From NCBI RefSeq assembly GCF_958979055.1, contig NC_084891.1, forward strand, positions 27,129,001 through 27,193,000: DNA of 64,000 nt. The letters are read 5' to 3'. Source of the stretch: Alnus glutinosa. Lineage: Eukaryota > Streptophyta > Magnoliopsida > Fagales > Betulaceae. Numbering within the stretch: position 1 is the stretch's first letter; each line of letters starts with the position of its first letter. This document shows, one piece after another, positions 24,325 to 35,570 of the stretch. Both the position numbers and the translations under genes were made by a program. The notes beneath the pieces were generated by a model. That model did no database searches. It was given only the letters and a program-made list of their open reading frames with translations, and was not told the origin of the DNA.

Positions 24325-24440
24325 TAAACCAAAAGGATAACTCAATCGGTTGAGAATTATGTCTCATGAAGCAGGAGTTACTAGTTCACATCTCTTCCTC
24401 CTCTCCTTGGGTCAATTACTTGTATATATATATATATAAG
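24325..24440 (+). mobile_element. tRNA-derived SINE (Au-like)
   Basis: Carries a Pol III A-box-like TAACTCAATCGGT (24338-24350) and a B-box-like AGTTCACATCT (24383-24393) 33 bp apart. The intervening text GTCTCATGAAGCAGGAGT is typical of plant Au-type SINEs. It is followed by a CT-rich stretch and a (TA)n tail. A functional tRNA was rejected because no cloverleaf arms pair. Confidence 0.6.
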
Positions 24441-26108
24441 CATTTGAAAGCATTGGAGGTTCATATGATTGTTTTTCCTTCTACGTATGATGGATGTGGC
24501 TTTTGAGAGAATTACACTTGGTTATAATGATTTGGTGGTGGGTTCGAAATGGTTTTATGGGAAAAGCAGATGGGTAGCCATAATTATCTTGTTCTGAGGC
24601 AAAATTTGATTTTGAAACATATTATTAAGTTTAAACCAAAGCTTTTTACTAGCTAATAGTGCTATTATGTTACTGAAAATGGAATAAGCATTGCCAATTT
24701 GCATCATTTTTCATTGTTCAATTTGCGTTATATAAGAAACTATTTTTCTTGACAACACTCAAACTTACTGAATATTAGTAAACCTACTCAATAAAACAAA
24801 GTTAAATGTGAAAGTCTCTAAATTACAAAGTAAATACTACGAGATTATTAATGAGGAACTTGATGGTCAAGATTGGTTGACTTGGTTATCTTAAACCTAT
24901 CAATTCAAGTTAAAAAAGCTTCATCTTCACCATTGCTGTGAAATTATAGTTATTATATTTGTAGTTTATATCCAAGATTTAAGGATAAGCACAAAGCTTT
25001 CGAAAAGACGTGTGCGCCAATCTCCCATTTTCTCGAATAAGCACAATCTTGCGAGATGATACGTGCACCAATCATTAATTTTTAATTTTTTATTTTATTT
25101 TTTTCTTGTAGGAATAACAACATCTTTGGAGAGAAGTTGTGTTAATGGCATCAGCTCCCTTTAAACACTCAAAGAAATGACCACAGTTGGAGTTGTGGAC
25201 GCCAACATACTGAGAGAAGCTGCAGCAGTGGTTGGCAGTGGCGACAATGACCTATGGAACTTTTGAGAGAGGTTTTTTTTGTTTTTAATTTAAAAGTGTT
25301 CAGATATGCTATAGTTGAAACACAGGTTTTTTTTTTTTTTTTGTTAAAAGTGTTTATCAATCTTTTTGTACTTAAAAGTTTAAAACAGAAGGAAAAAGAA
25401 AAAAGAAGAAGAAGAAGAAGAAGAGGGGGATGGTCCTTGTATGCCCACGTTACGTGGTCGTATTTAAGACGTGGATAGGACGTATTTCACGTAGTTAAGC
25501 TGCAAAAGAATCTACACAAATTGAGGAAGATTCATTCCGAAATTCGGAAGCGATCTTTATCGGAAAACTCATGTGGGCCCCCTTTCACTGGTCCTAGAAT
25601 CCCCAAGTCATTGAATCTGTTCAGAGTTCAAACACACTTCCCGTTCCAAAGAAAGCCCCTCGTGGCTCATGGCTCATGGGAACTGGGAACCCCCACGTAT
25701 CACCCACTCACCTCTGCTATCTGTCATCTGTGACAGGTTTTAGGAAACCTCGATATATATATGTTCTTATCCCCAACCGTTTCCGCCTTAACCCACCGCC
25801 TCCAAATTCTAATCCACAATTATCCAAATTCCATTCCTCTCCTCCCTAGCCTCCTCCTCCTCTTCCAACTAAAAAAAAGAAAAAAAGCAAAAAAAAAAAA
25901 TATATGCTCGATCTTCTCCGTTTGCCACCTGAGCTTGTGTACAGACAATAGCGCAAGGCCAAGTGGGTCTAAGAAAAATAAACATGCAGTCATGAGGTTG
26001 GCTGTGGACACGAGCAGTCTGGTTCATCATGCCAAGTATCAAAAAAGCCACGTTTCAGTCGTGTCTCATTACTCTATCCAACCTCTCCATCTCTTTCTTC
26101 GCGATCGA
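24441..26108. other. Spacer and promoter region of the DREB2 gene
   Basis: No gene recognised. Contains simple repeats (T-run near 25328, GAA-run near 25400) and, from about 25440, ACGT-rich promoter sequence. A CT-rich leader-like stretch lies at 25830-25870. Confidence 0.5.
25447..25492. promoter_or_regulatory. Cluster of five ACGT cores upstream of the DREB2 gene
   Basis: ACGT occurs at 25447, 25452, 25469, 25480 and 25489, five times in 46 bp. Two sit in ACGTGG, the core of abscisic-acid response elements bound by bZIP factors. The cluster is about 0.7 kb upstream of the DREB2 start. Function is inferred from the motif only. Confidence 0.4.
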
Positions 26109-26116
26109 TATAAATA
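26109..26116 (+). promoter_or_regulatory. TATA box of the DREB2 gene
   Basis: TATAAATA, 74 bp upstream of the start codon. This would place transcription start near 26140 and leave a short leader. Confidence 0.6.
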
Positions 26117-26189
26117 GGCACGTACCCATCACCAAACCTTTATTACAATATTCTATCCACAATTCTAATTCCGGTTCTCTGCGGGAACA

Positions 26190-26816
26190 ATGTTGAGCTC
26201 AGATATGGCTACTCTTGGGCGGAGAAAGCACGCCAAGAAGCCTGCGCAGGCGAGTTCAAGAAAAGGGTGCATGAGAGGCAAGGGAGGCCCCGAGAATGCT
26301 CTGTGCACCTACAAAGGCGTCCGGCAGAGAACTTGGGGCAAATGGGTGGCTGAAATCCGCGAACCAAACCGCGGCGCTCGCCTCTGGTTAGGGACGTTCG
26401 ACACCTCCTACGAAGCTGCCATGGCGTACGATGCTGCTGCACGTAAACTCTACGGCTCGGACGCAAAGCTCAATTTGTTTGACTTGTCACCAGCCACTTC
26501 AAACAACACCCAGATCGCCCACATGGAAAACTCAGGTACTGCTACATGTTCGTCGAATAATAACCCAATAGTCTATCAAAATTGTTCTGATGAAAAGCTG
26601 GAGCCCCAAGAACTGAAATTCGGCCAGAAAGAAGAGGGAATCGACGGAGTTTGGGGGAATACGAATGCTAGCTTCCCGGTTTTCGACGAGACAATCTGGG
26701 CAGAGGCCGCCATGTCATTAGATTTTCCGGCAGGCATGGGTGACTATGGAGTTTTTGCTGGCAACTTTGTCGATGGAAGCGGCTGGGATGCGTTGCAGTC
26801 TCCATGGTGCATGTAA
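26190..26816 (+). CDS. DREB2D: DREB2-type AP2/ERF transcription factor (DREB2D-like)
   Basis: Intronless, 208 aa. An N-terminal basic stretch (RRKHAKKP) and the motif [13 protein letters not shown], characteristic of the DREB A-2 group, precede a single AP2 domain at residues 41-97. Key parts are [19 protein letters not shown], the RLWLGTF turn and the [14 protein letters not shown] helix. WVAEI carries the Val and Glu that favour DRE/CRT (A/GCCGAC) binding. The C-terminal half is acidic and Trp/Phe-rich ([18 protein letters not shown], ending GWDALQSPW), like an activation region. DREB2 factors act in nuclear responses to drought, heat and salt. Size and N-terminal motif point to DREB2D (Arabidopsis At1g75490) rather than DREB2A. 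WAT1 about 18-20 kb downstream supports this by synteny. An alternative start is Met6 at 26205. Confidence 0.93.
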   Translation: MLSSDMATLGRRKHAKKPAQASSRKGCMRGKGGPENALCTYKGVRQRTWGKWVAEIREPNRGARLWLGTFDTSYEAAMAYDAAARKLYGSDAKLNLFDLSPATSNNTQIAHMENSGTATCSSNNNPIVYQNCSDEKLEPQELKFGQKEEGIDGVWGNTNASFPVFDETIWAEAAMSLDFPAGMGDYGVFAGNFVDGSGWDALQSPWCM

Positions 26817-27599
26817 TTAAAGCTTCATGGGACCAAGAAGCCGCCCAAATAATATTGTCTATTATAAGTTAATAGTGTAGATAGAAATATATAGCATAAG
26901 CTGGTCTCGACCCCACATGGGTTAAGGCTCTTGTATGTGATTTTTTCTTTCTTTTTTTTCTTCTTCGATGGCGGCGGGGTTTAATTATAGTTAGGAAATA
27001 TAAGAAGAAAGAAATCAGTCACCTTCTTCTCCTACTGTTCTGTTCTGTGTTCTTATGTATACAAAAATATTATATTTTTGAGTTTGAATTAATGCCTTTG
27101 GACAAAATCCAAGCCCGAAAATGAAAATGAAAATGAAAAGAAAAGACTGCTTTGGCGCAACGCAGACAGCAGACAGCAGACAGCAGACAACAACAATAAA
27201 AATCCGGAATCTTACATTAGCCTGCTCTTCTGTCTTTTTTGAGCATGATTGCCTAGCTCCTCTGTCACGAATGCCTGTTCTGTTTGTGCAGTAGGTAGTT
27301 ATGCGGCTATATATGCTCTTCTCATTTCTTGCTACTGCCCTCTTGGCAACTAATTAAAGAGCTAGGCATAAATTGATCTATTCAGCCAGAAAAAAGAAAA
27401 AGAAAAAGAAAAAGAAAAATGGAAGATAAATGCAGATGTAGATGATCGATAGTATTCATATAATTTAAATTAATGTGAAATATGTGTATATTATGACGAA
27501 CCAAAAGTAAAATGCTTTAATTTTTCAAATATCCAATTTATGTCGTCATGGATAGCTCTTTAATTTGGACCTTATCCAAACCAATATCCAATTGTATTT
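26817..27599. other. Spacer with short tandem repeats
   Basis: DREB2 3' UTR, then a (AGACAGC)n array of about four units at 27162-27189 and (AAAAAG)n near 27390. No gene recognised. Confidence 0.5.
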
Positions 27600-28449
27600 C
27601 TTTTAAAAATCTGAAAAACAATGATCAAGAAAGTATGGACAGGTAAACCGGTTTATTGTTCAGTTTTGAAAATATTTGGTTGTCATGTGCAAAGTAGAGA
27701 ATGGTCAAAATTAAATCCAAAAGTCAAAAAAAAGTGCATATTTCTTGGTTTCAAGACTGGTTTTAAGGGCTATAAGAAAAAGTGTATATTTCTTAGTTTC
27801 AAGACTAGTTTTAAGGGCAATAAGCTATGGGATCGATTTCAAGGGAGAAAATTGTCAGCAATATAGTTTTTATGAGACTTATATGCTAAGAAAGTGTGAA
27901 GATAAAGTATCAACTGATAGTCAGAAAGGGAAACGAGTCGTGGATGTGGAGTTTGATAATCAGAGTTCATCTATAGATTAGAGTAATGACGAACAATTTT
28001 TTAGAAGCTCACAAAATGAAGAGACTTATTTTTTAGCAAAAGGCGGAGATAAACGTGATCGAAAAGTATTGGAGATGTATGAATTTGAGGATATTGTTTC
28101 TTTTGCTTTAGTAGCTGGTAGTGGAGGTCCATCGTGTGTTCAAATTGATATGCTAAAAGAGGTGGAGTCACTACAGAAAAGTAAAACTTAAGAGTAGGTA
28201 GAATTGCATAAAAGGGAAAAAGGCTATAGTGTGTAAATGAGTTTACAAGAAGACAAAGTTAACTGAGAAAGCTTTGTGGCCAACGAGACCAATAGAGACG
28301 TGTAGTGTTATGCCAAAGTTCAAGCATTAGAAATGCTTGAACTTGAGTGGTGCTTGTGGATTGTGATTGCCTTTAGTAGCTTTGGCTGAGACATCTCGAG
28401 GAGATTTGTATTGTTGTAGCTTAATGAGATTCAAGTCAAAGTGGAGATT
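27600..28449 (+). mobile_element. Ty1/copia polyprotein remnant (integrase C-terminus and spacer)
   Basis: Translation from 27621 reads VWTGKPVYCSVLKIFGC, EWSKLNPKVKKKCIFLGF and KLWDRFQGRKL, the conserved C-terminal motif string of copia integrase. A 47-bp block (about 27728-27774) is duplicated in tandem (to about 27821), repeating the IFLGFKTGFKGYK segment. Later parts drift through stops and frame changes into a spacer-like region. The remnant ends in a polypurine-like tract, GTGGAGATT, directly before the LTR. The reverse transcriptase is absent. Confidence 0.8.
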
Positions 28450-28770
28450 TGTTGACGTGTGATGTTGGGCCTGACAATATATTATTCTTTCTTGAAGAAG
28501 GAGAGGATCGACCTCTCTCTAGCCGACTTTACCCTATATATTTATAAGGGCATGTTGTTCAGTCCTTTTGGCAATATTTGAGAGAGAGCGCGAGAGCTTG
28601 AAGCATCACACAAGGAACATTTTGTCTCAGTTTTGTGCCGCGCGAGAGAGAGAAAAGAGAGGCCTTGTGACAATGAGAGACAAACAAAGCCGTTGCTTGT
28701 CCACGTAAATTCTAGTATTCTTGTATGGGATTATTGTATTATTTACTGTAATTGGGACTTTTTACACAAC
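28450..28770 (+). mobile_element. copia 3' LTR remnant
   Basis: Begins TGTTGACGTGTGATG right after the purine tract, in the position expected of a copia 3' LTR. A TATA-like CTATATATTTATAAG lies near 28531. The right end, about 28768 (TTTACACA), is a guess. No 5' LTR was found to compare. Confidence 0.55.
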
Positions 28771-29359
28771 GTAATTTTTAAATCACATGTTAACAAGTCA
28801 AATTCGGCTCAAATATCATGCAATCAAAATACAATTTCCTTGCTTTTTGCTAGAAGGCGAAGCCCATATCAGTGTACAGTTCCACTACGACAGCTGATTG
28901 TGAAGAGATTCGGATTTGGCCTTCTTATATTAAGAGGCTGTTGTGTTTTATTGCTTGGTTTTCTGTCGAAGTTTGTTAAAGAAAGGATGTGAATGCATGC
29001 AGATACACATGTTTGATTAAGAATTCTTTGGAACGGCTGTAAAAGCCTGATTGGCCTACCAAGTTTACCTCAAAAACCCAACTTCACTGCAAATTTTACA
29101 GACTTGATTGGTTTTATTTGAATCCATATTTATCAAATTGTGCCTACAATATTTGACACATAATCCAAGCAATATTACAATTATTTACAATAAACTCTAA
29201 CTTAACCTGCAAAATTTTGGATATTATTCAAATAGTTCTACACCCCTCCTTTAGTGAAACTAGACATCAAAGCAAATAGATTGCATAAACCATGAAAGAG
29301 GAGAGTTGGGCAGTTTACATGGTTTGAATAACTTCTTACAGGCCAGAGAATGACTCCTA
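28771..29359. other. Spacer and 3' UTR region of the phosphatase gene
   Basis: No coding sequence recognised. The left part may still be LTR; the right part is probably the 3' UTR of the minus-strand phosphatase gene. Confidence 0.45.
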
Positions 29360-32300
29360 TCATTGTGCAGCAAGAAACGATCTTTCTGAGGGGTTCCAGT
29401 ATCTGTTTAGCAACCATGTAGAATCAGCTTCTACAGCATAGCCATCTTGATTACGATTCCAACCAAAATAAGCATGAGTCCTGTTCTTTATATCTAAAAT
29501 CCCATGACCAAAGCTGGCTTCGCGGTAAGCAGAGTAGCTTGGCTGGGGCTCTGTCATTCTGCAGCATTGAAAATTTCACAACATCTTAGTAGTAGCAGAA
29601 CAACATCAAAGTACTAAAGAGATTATTTATTAGAAGACCACTCTATGCAATATACGTACTCAGTCGCCAATCCTTCAAAATTTCCTCCATCTCCGATGGT
29701 TATGTAAACTGGTGCAGATTGGTCACTAATGGGAGTGCACAAGCCATTTACGATATTGTATGCAATATTTGATACACGTTCCTGCATTGCAAACAAATCT
29801 TGATTTACAAATTTAGTTCCTCATGTGGAAAAAAAATCCTTCCAGTCCATTTACTTAAACAGATCCATTTCCTATCAGAGAAGACATGTTTAATCTTAAT
29901 CATCTAATTAACTGCAGAAACTGCATTGACTTCTATTCCCAAATAATTTCATGTTCTCTTTTAACGAACAGGAACGTATACCTACAGAAATCTATGAGGC
30001 TGGACAATTAGACAATGGTTAAACAGTACTTGAAGCATAATTAGCAGCTACATGCATGACTTCAATCTCATCACGAAAGAGAAACTTCGCGGAATATTGA
30101 ATTTAATATGGAGTAAGTTCATTATTATAAAAAGGCCTTAAAATATTTATCAAAAAAATAAAAATAAAAAGGCCTTAAATAGGAGATAAAACCTAACAGA
30201 CCGTATCACCTACTTTCCATGTAGAAGCTGTAGAACTGATATTTCAGCGGTCAAGGAGAAGTATTCAATAAGATAGTCAACTTAATATAATGAATCAGCA
30301 GCTTGATTGGATAAAATATAGCATGGAGGACCTTACACCCAGCCCCTAGTAGGCACTACATCGAGAATCCTCAGCGGCTCTTATTGATTACAAAGAAAAA
30401 GAGGGTGCAAAGATAGAAAGATATGAAACAACACCTAGTTGAAAAACGATTGTGGTTTGTATTATTTATGTTGAAACTATTATTTCAACAATGTAAAAGT
30501 TCAAAAGAACAAAACTTGTACACTAAATGAAGGAATTTGCAAATAAGCAACTATAGTTTAAAGGAGATTTTGCACTTACAGATCGTTCGTAGGCATGGAC
30601 ATGACCAGCAAATACAACATCAACTTTATACTCCACAAACCATTTTTCATAAATCACTCTCATGGTTTCCCCTTCCATATAATGATGTACATAACTATTA
30701 TACAGGGGAGAATGCATAAGAACGATGAGCCATGGTGTCTCCGTCCTGTTCACTTTTGGCAGTTCCTTCTCAAGCCATTTGTATTGAGGAGTGTATTTCC
30801 CTGCAGATAAAAGTTTTCTCCTCTTATTTTCCTTAATAACAAATATCTTTATTTATTTATTAATTATTATGAAGTTTGATATACTTTCATAAAATTGCAT
30901 ATATCATGCACATACAAGCAATTTCACCAGATCAGCTTGTTAGTAGGACTCAGTGACTCACAGAGTCACAGTCCCCAACGTCCTTTTCTACAACACAAAA
31001 GAATGTATAACAGTAAAAAACTGGTGGATTTAGGTAGACTTCACTTTTTTACTTTTTTTAAAGTCTCATATGATCCCATCTTGAACTCAAATTTACTAGA
31101 GTCTCTAGACATGGTGGAGTGTATCTTGAAGTGCTGGTAGTTCCTCTTTGATCTACTAGGGTCTAGGGAGTTAACCACTTAAATCCAATTTCCAAACAGA
31201 AGAGATCATCAAACGCTATATGAGTTGCTTCCACAAAAGTGATATGCTATAACTGCTTAGAACTAAAGCTGCAGAAAACATGAGCTTTACTATTCATGTT
31301 AATAGCTATAATTCTCTGGATTGTTTGATAAGAACCAACAACGGAATTTTTTTTAAAAAAAAAAAAAAATTATAATCAAAAAGTAAAATTTTTACCGAAA
31401 GCTGAGTAGGAGGACATGACAATGATATATGTTGAAGCTCTCTTGATGGAGTACCAAAAAGGAGATGTACTATCTGATGCTTTATATGGTACATGATAAC
31501 GATTTGTATAAGGCTTAAATGGTCTAGTTTCACCCTGCAATCAAATCACCATCTATCATAAAGTTGAGAAAGAAAGAGATGTTTGGCAGAAAGAAAACTG
31601 TTTATACCATCATAAGTTTCATACGGTTTACAGAGTTTTATATAGAAGAGAGATACAAACTATTAAGGAAAGAAATTAATGGCAGATTACAATCAAATAA
31701 ATCAAGAAATCAAATCATAACTTTAACACATAAGACTCTTTGCAAAAACATCTATCACTACAATAAGGTGAGCGAAACTAAGTACCATTCCAATTTCTTT
31801 TCTTTTTTTTTTTTTTTTTGGGGGGGGGGGCGCTGGGACCGTGTGTACCATTGAATTAAAATAATAGTCATATTATAGAGGAATAGCAAGCACTAAGCTT
31901 TGCACCCAAAAAAAAAAACACAAACCAGCAGTCAAGAATGATCAAAATCAGAGATAGATAGATGCATACAATATTAGGAGCAAAATCGATCTCATGATTC
32001 CCTGCTGTCCATATCCAAGGTTGATAAGCAGCATTTCTCTCTAAGAACCTTCCCCATGTATCCCACCTGTTGTTGTCATGAAATGGATAGTCATCTGCAT
32101 AAGAGAGGTCTCCAACAAACAATACCGCCTGGCCTTTTGTTGGGTTTAACTCATAATGCGTAAGTGTCCTATTTGAATCATGAGTTTGACCAAGATCTCC
32201 TGCTCACAATGCTTGTTAGAGTGAGTAAATCTATATCATAATAACTAACTTTCCTGCATTAGATATACATATCAGGTTGAACACTACAAATTTGTTACTT

Positions 32301-33786
32301 TGATGGAACACAAGGACCAAAGTATGACCCTGGATATAATCATATAGTATGTAGAACACTTTCAATGGACTCCATTTGCCATTAAGAGGATAGTAGTATT
32401 CACTTTAAAATAGCAGGAAAAGCACTTCAGCCATACTAATCACACTTCGATTAGTACCAATGAGACAAGAGTTTTTCATGAAGCCGAGTTTGTGTTTGTA
32501 TGGTTTACAGTTTTAAAACGTGCGGTTTGAATAAATAGCAATTTTAAAACACAATTAATGAAAATGAAATTTTTAAACACGTAATTAAGCGCTCGATAAA
32601 ATTGCGGTTTGACCTTTAAAATCGTGAACTTTTTACGTTTTCAATCCGTCATTTTTTTTCTTTCAAACGCACTCCTAATTAGAACACTTTCTGCAATTTT
32701 GTTTAAAAAGCACATTTGGACCAGGAAATCAGGGGCCGAATGGACTCTTTATCTCAATTACTAAAAGTATAAAACTAAATATACATGGTGATCAAGCATA
32801 CAGCTAATGATACCTTCAAGAAGACGAGTAAAATAAGCACATGAAATAGAATTACCTATCAGGCCGAAAGTATAAGGAACATCTGGGCCAACTTTAGGAG
32901 GAGTTGTAAACCAGAACTGTCGCGTGGTATTCCCAATCCCGACCTCATAGTAATATTTGGTGTCAAACTGCAGTATTCATAAAATTAAGTTGCAATGGCC
33001 GACCAGATTTATTGTTCTTGAACAGGAAAAAGAAAAGAACACTAAGGACAAATAAACACCTCCAAATTATTGATGGTGCAGTGATGAATATAACCAGAGG
33101 TGTAACTGAAGTACTTGTAGGTAAGAACAAAGCCATCGGCCCGGCTTTTGAGCTGGCTGTTTTCGGCCCAGTAAAGCACTGTACTTGAACCGGGTTCATC
33201 TGGAGTAACCCAAGAGACAATCACACCCTTTCCCACATGATCTCCTTGTGTTATATGGACCTTCAAACCCAAATTAAACCCAAAATCAGAAAACAAGCAC
33301 AACCATCTCCCCCCCACCCCCGAAAAAAAAAAAAAAAAAACCGATGTGTTTGGTCAGATATTGGGAAAAGAATCAAACTTTGGATTTCAGTTACTTCATT
33401 ATTTGGTACTAGAATGAATTAAGTTTCTGATTATCGGATGAGCTTTTTATTTTGGGGAATTAACAATAAATTAAGCCTATGGAGGAAAGAGATACCCGAA
33501 ATGAAAGTTATAGAAAAAGGCATGAATTCTTAATACAGATATGAATATGAAGAGGATAGAAACACACCTGTTGAGGCGCATTGTAGCCAGGAGGCACTCT
33601 GAACACATCACTGTCTAATGGCATATCCAGAGATAAGTCATCATTCCTTACATAGCTACTTGTTATTCCACAATTACAAAGCTCTGAAAAGCTCCAAATC
33701 GAGCACATAAGAACAAGAGAAAGACCAATATAGTTTCCCATCTGGGCCATCTCTTTATTCCAATCCAATATCCAATTTGCCACCAA
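29360..33786 (-). CDS. Purple acid phosphatase (PAP10/PAP12-type), 8 exons
   Basis: Exons (minus): 33786-33568, 33260-33060, 32967-32856, 32199-31970, 31534-31396, 30800-30580, 29781-29660 and 29558-29360. Phases close to 480 aa from the first Met, or 468 from Met13 (33750), which equals the usual family length and puts a signal peptide ([12 protein letters not shown]) at the very start. Met13 or Met16 is therefore the likelier start. All seven di-metal ligands are present (480-aa numbering): D179 in GDLGQT, D208 and Y211 in GDLSYAD, N245 in GNHE, H330 in MHSP, and H367/H369 in GHVH. The N-terminal fibronectin-like part includes [20 protein letters not shown]. Possible glycosylation sites include NRT and NYT. 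The enzyme hydrolyses phosphate esters outside the cell or in the vacuole during phosphate scavenging. The long introns hold a T17-G11 homopolymer junction (31803-31830) and A/C runs near 33310. P1BS motifs lie upstream. Confidence 0.93.
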
Positions 33787-33888
33787 AAAACACCCCCACC
33801 AAGTACAAAGCTAGCTGTAAACCCAATTCCCACTAAATTATTGTTTATGCTTTACAAGTTATGTATGTAAAGGGTACTGGGCGCCTAG

Positions 33889-33916
33889 GAATATCCATGT
33901 TTCGATATGAATATAC
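33889..33916. promoter_or_regulatory. Paired P1BS (PHR1-binding) motifs upstream of the phosphatase gene
   Basis: GAATATCC (33889-33896) and GAATATAC (33909-33916) both match GNATATNC, the site of the phosphate-starvation regulator PHR1. They lie 100-170 bp upstream of the candidate starts of the minus-strand phosphatase gene. A third match, GAATATGC, is at 34343-34350. Motif presence is seen; regulation is inferred. Confidence 0.5.
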
Positions 33917-35539
33917 CCGAAGTTTACCTTAGTAGAACTGAGATGGAAGGTGAACCGTGAACGTAGTGGTCGTGGATAACCCGATAAAAGCAACAGTTGT
34001 TGTTAGAGATTGAAGAAGAGTAGACAAACTTTATTACAGTGGAGGTTGCTGCGTGTGCCACTGCTGGCACAAGTGCAGCTGTCAGTCAAATGACCAAAAT
34101 GCACGCCACGTCTATGCAACTAATCTTATCAAAAATTCACTTGGGGCCAAAAGAATGAGGAATGGTAGGACTTTTTTTCTTTTTTTCTTTTTTTCTTTTC
34201 TAAAATGACATAAATATAATAAATTACATCAATATCTTTTTGGATGACATGGATGCAATTTTTTAATTTTTTTTATTATATTTACATCATTTCAAATGAA
34301 TGCTAGAAATACACTGTAATGAGATCTAGCATTCCTCAAAAAGAATATGCATGTATCTTTCATCTAAGTCATTAAAGCCTGATCTAGGTAATAAATGGTT
34401 TGGATTGAACCACCTAAATCGTTCTTTTTTTTTTTGAAACAAAAATAAAAAAAGAGAGAGAAAAAGCTAAACAAGTAAAAGATCGAGATGGAACACCCAT
34501 TTAATCTTTGAAGGATAGTTAGCTATCCAAAATGATGATTAAGGGTGGTCAGACCACTTTAATTACTTTCAATTGAGGTGACTAATAAATCTCTTTAGAG
34601 TGAGGTACACTTCCTCGCTTATGGAAACAGATCCTCTCCATTTGATTTAAAATGAAGAGGATCCGTTTACCTCGATTATTAGGAGTGGTCGCACTACCTT
34701 TTGAATCAGAATAAGAGCCCTTTGAGGTAGTAATTCTTTAAAATTATATGAATCTGAATTCGATTTTCTAACCGACCAACTTCGGTATATAATTTTGGTT
34801 CGTTTTTAAAAAACTTAATTTCAACTCCTGTAATTATCAAATGAAAATGTCAAAGCTTTGTAAATTCTACATTACCCTTCCATGATTAGGTTGTATTTTT
34901 TTTTTTTAAGAGTTCTTTTAAAATAAGACAAAAAAAAATTGTAAAATCAATCGTTGTGATTTCACCCGATTGCAGTTAGTTTATTGGGGTATAAAAATTG
35001 GTTAGAAATTTCATGTAATAGGAAAAAAAAAGGCGTTGCACTTAATTTTCATTCAAAATTTTGATGAAAATTGTTAAAATGTCATGTAAGCACCAATCAT
35101 ATTAAAGTATGTATCATTTATAATTTTATTTTTTTTTAAAAAAAAGAAAAAGAAAAAATACCGCATAAAACTATCGTTACAAGAACATAAATCTATGGGC
35201 CACCGGCCTACACATGCCGGTTGTAAAAGATTTGATTGATGACAAAGTCCCATCGTTTATCCTTCCAATACAAAGTTCAAGATGACATGATGGGTTATGG
35301 GCCGGAACCACCCGGCCCCATTGTCACTCCAATGGCTCACAAACCTCTTAGTAATGGGCCGGAGTGTTGAGCCCCAACCACTCCACCATTCAGAGCCCTC
35401 ATAGCCTTGACCCTTTGCCTCTCAATCTCTAAATTAATCACTTTTGTTATTAACAAGAAAATTTTATTTGGAGATTGATTACATTCATGCTTATCATAAA
35501 TCAGCCACAATCACATTGTATGTAAGTAATGGTCCCAGA

Positions 35540-35570
<31 letters not shown>

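Noticed and set aside
24331-24400. Functional tRNA gene
   Set aside because: A and B boxes are present but the arms do not pair into a cloverleaf, and a SINE tail follows.
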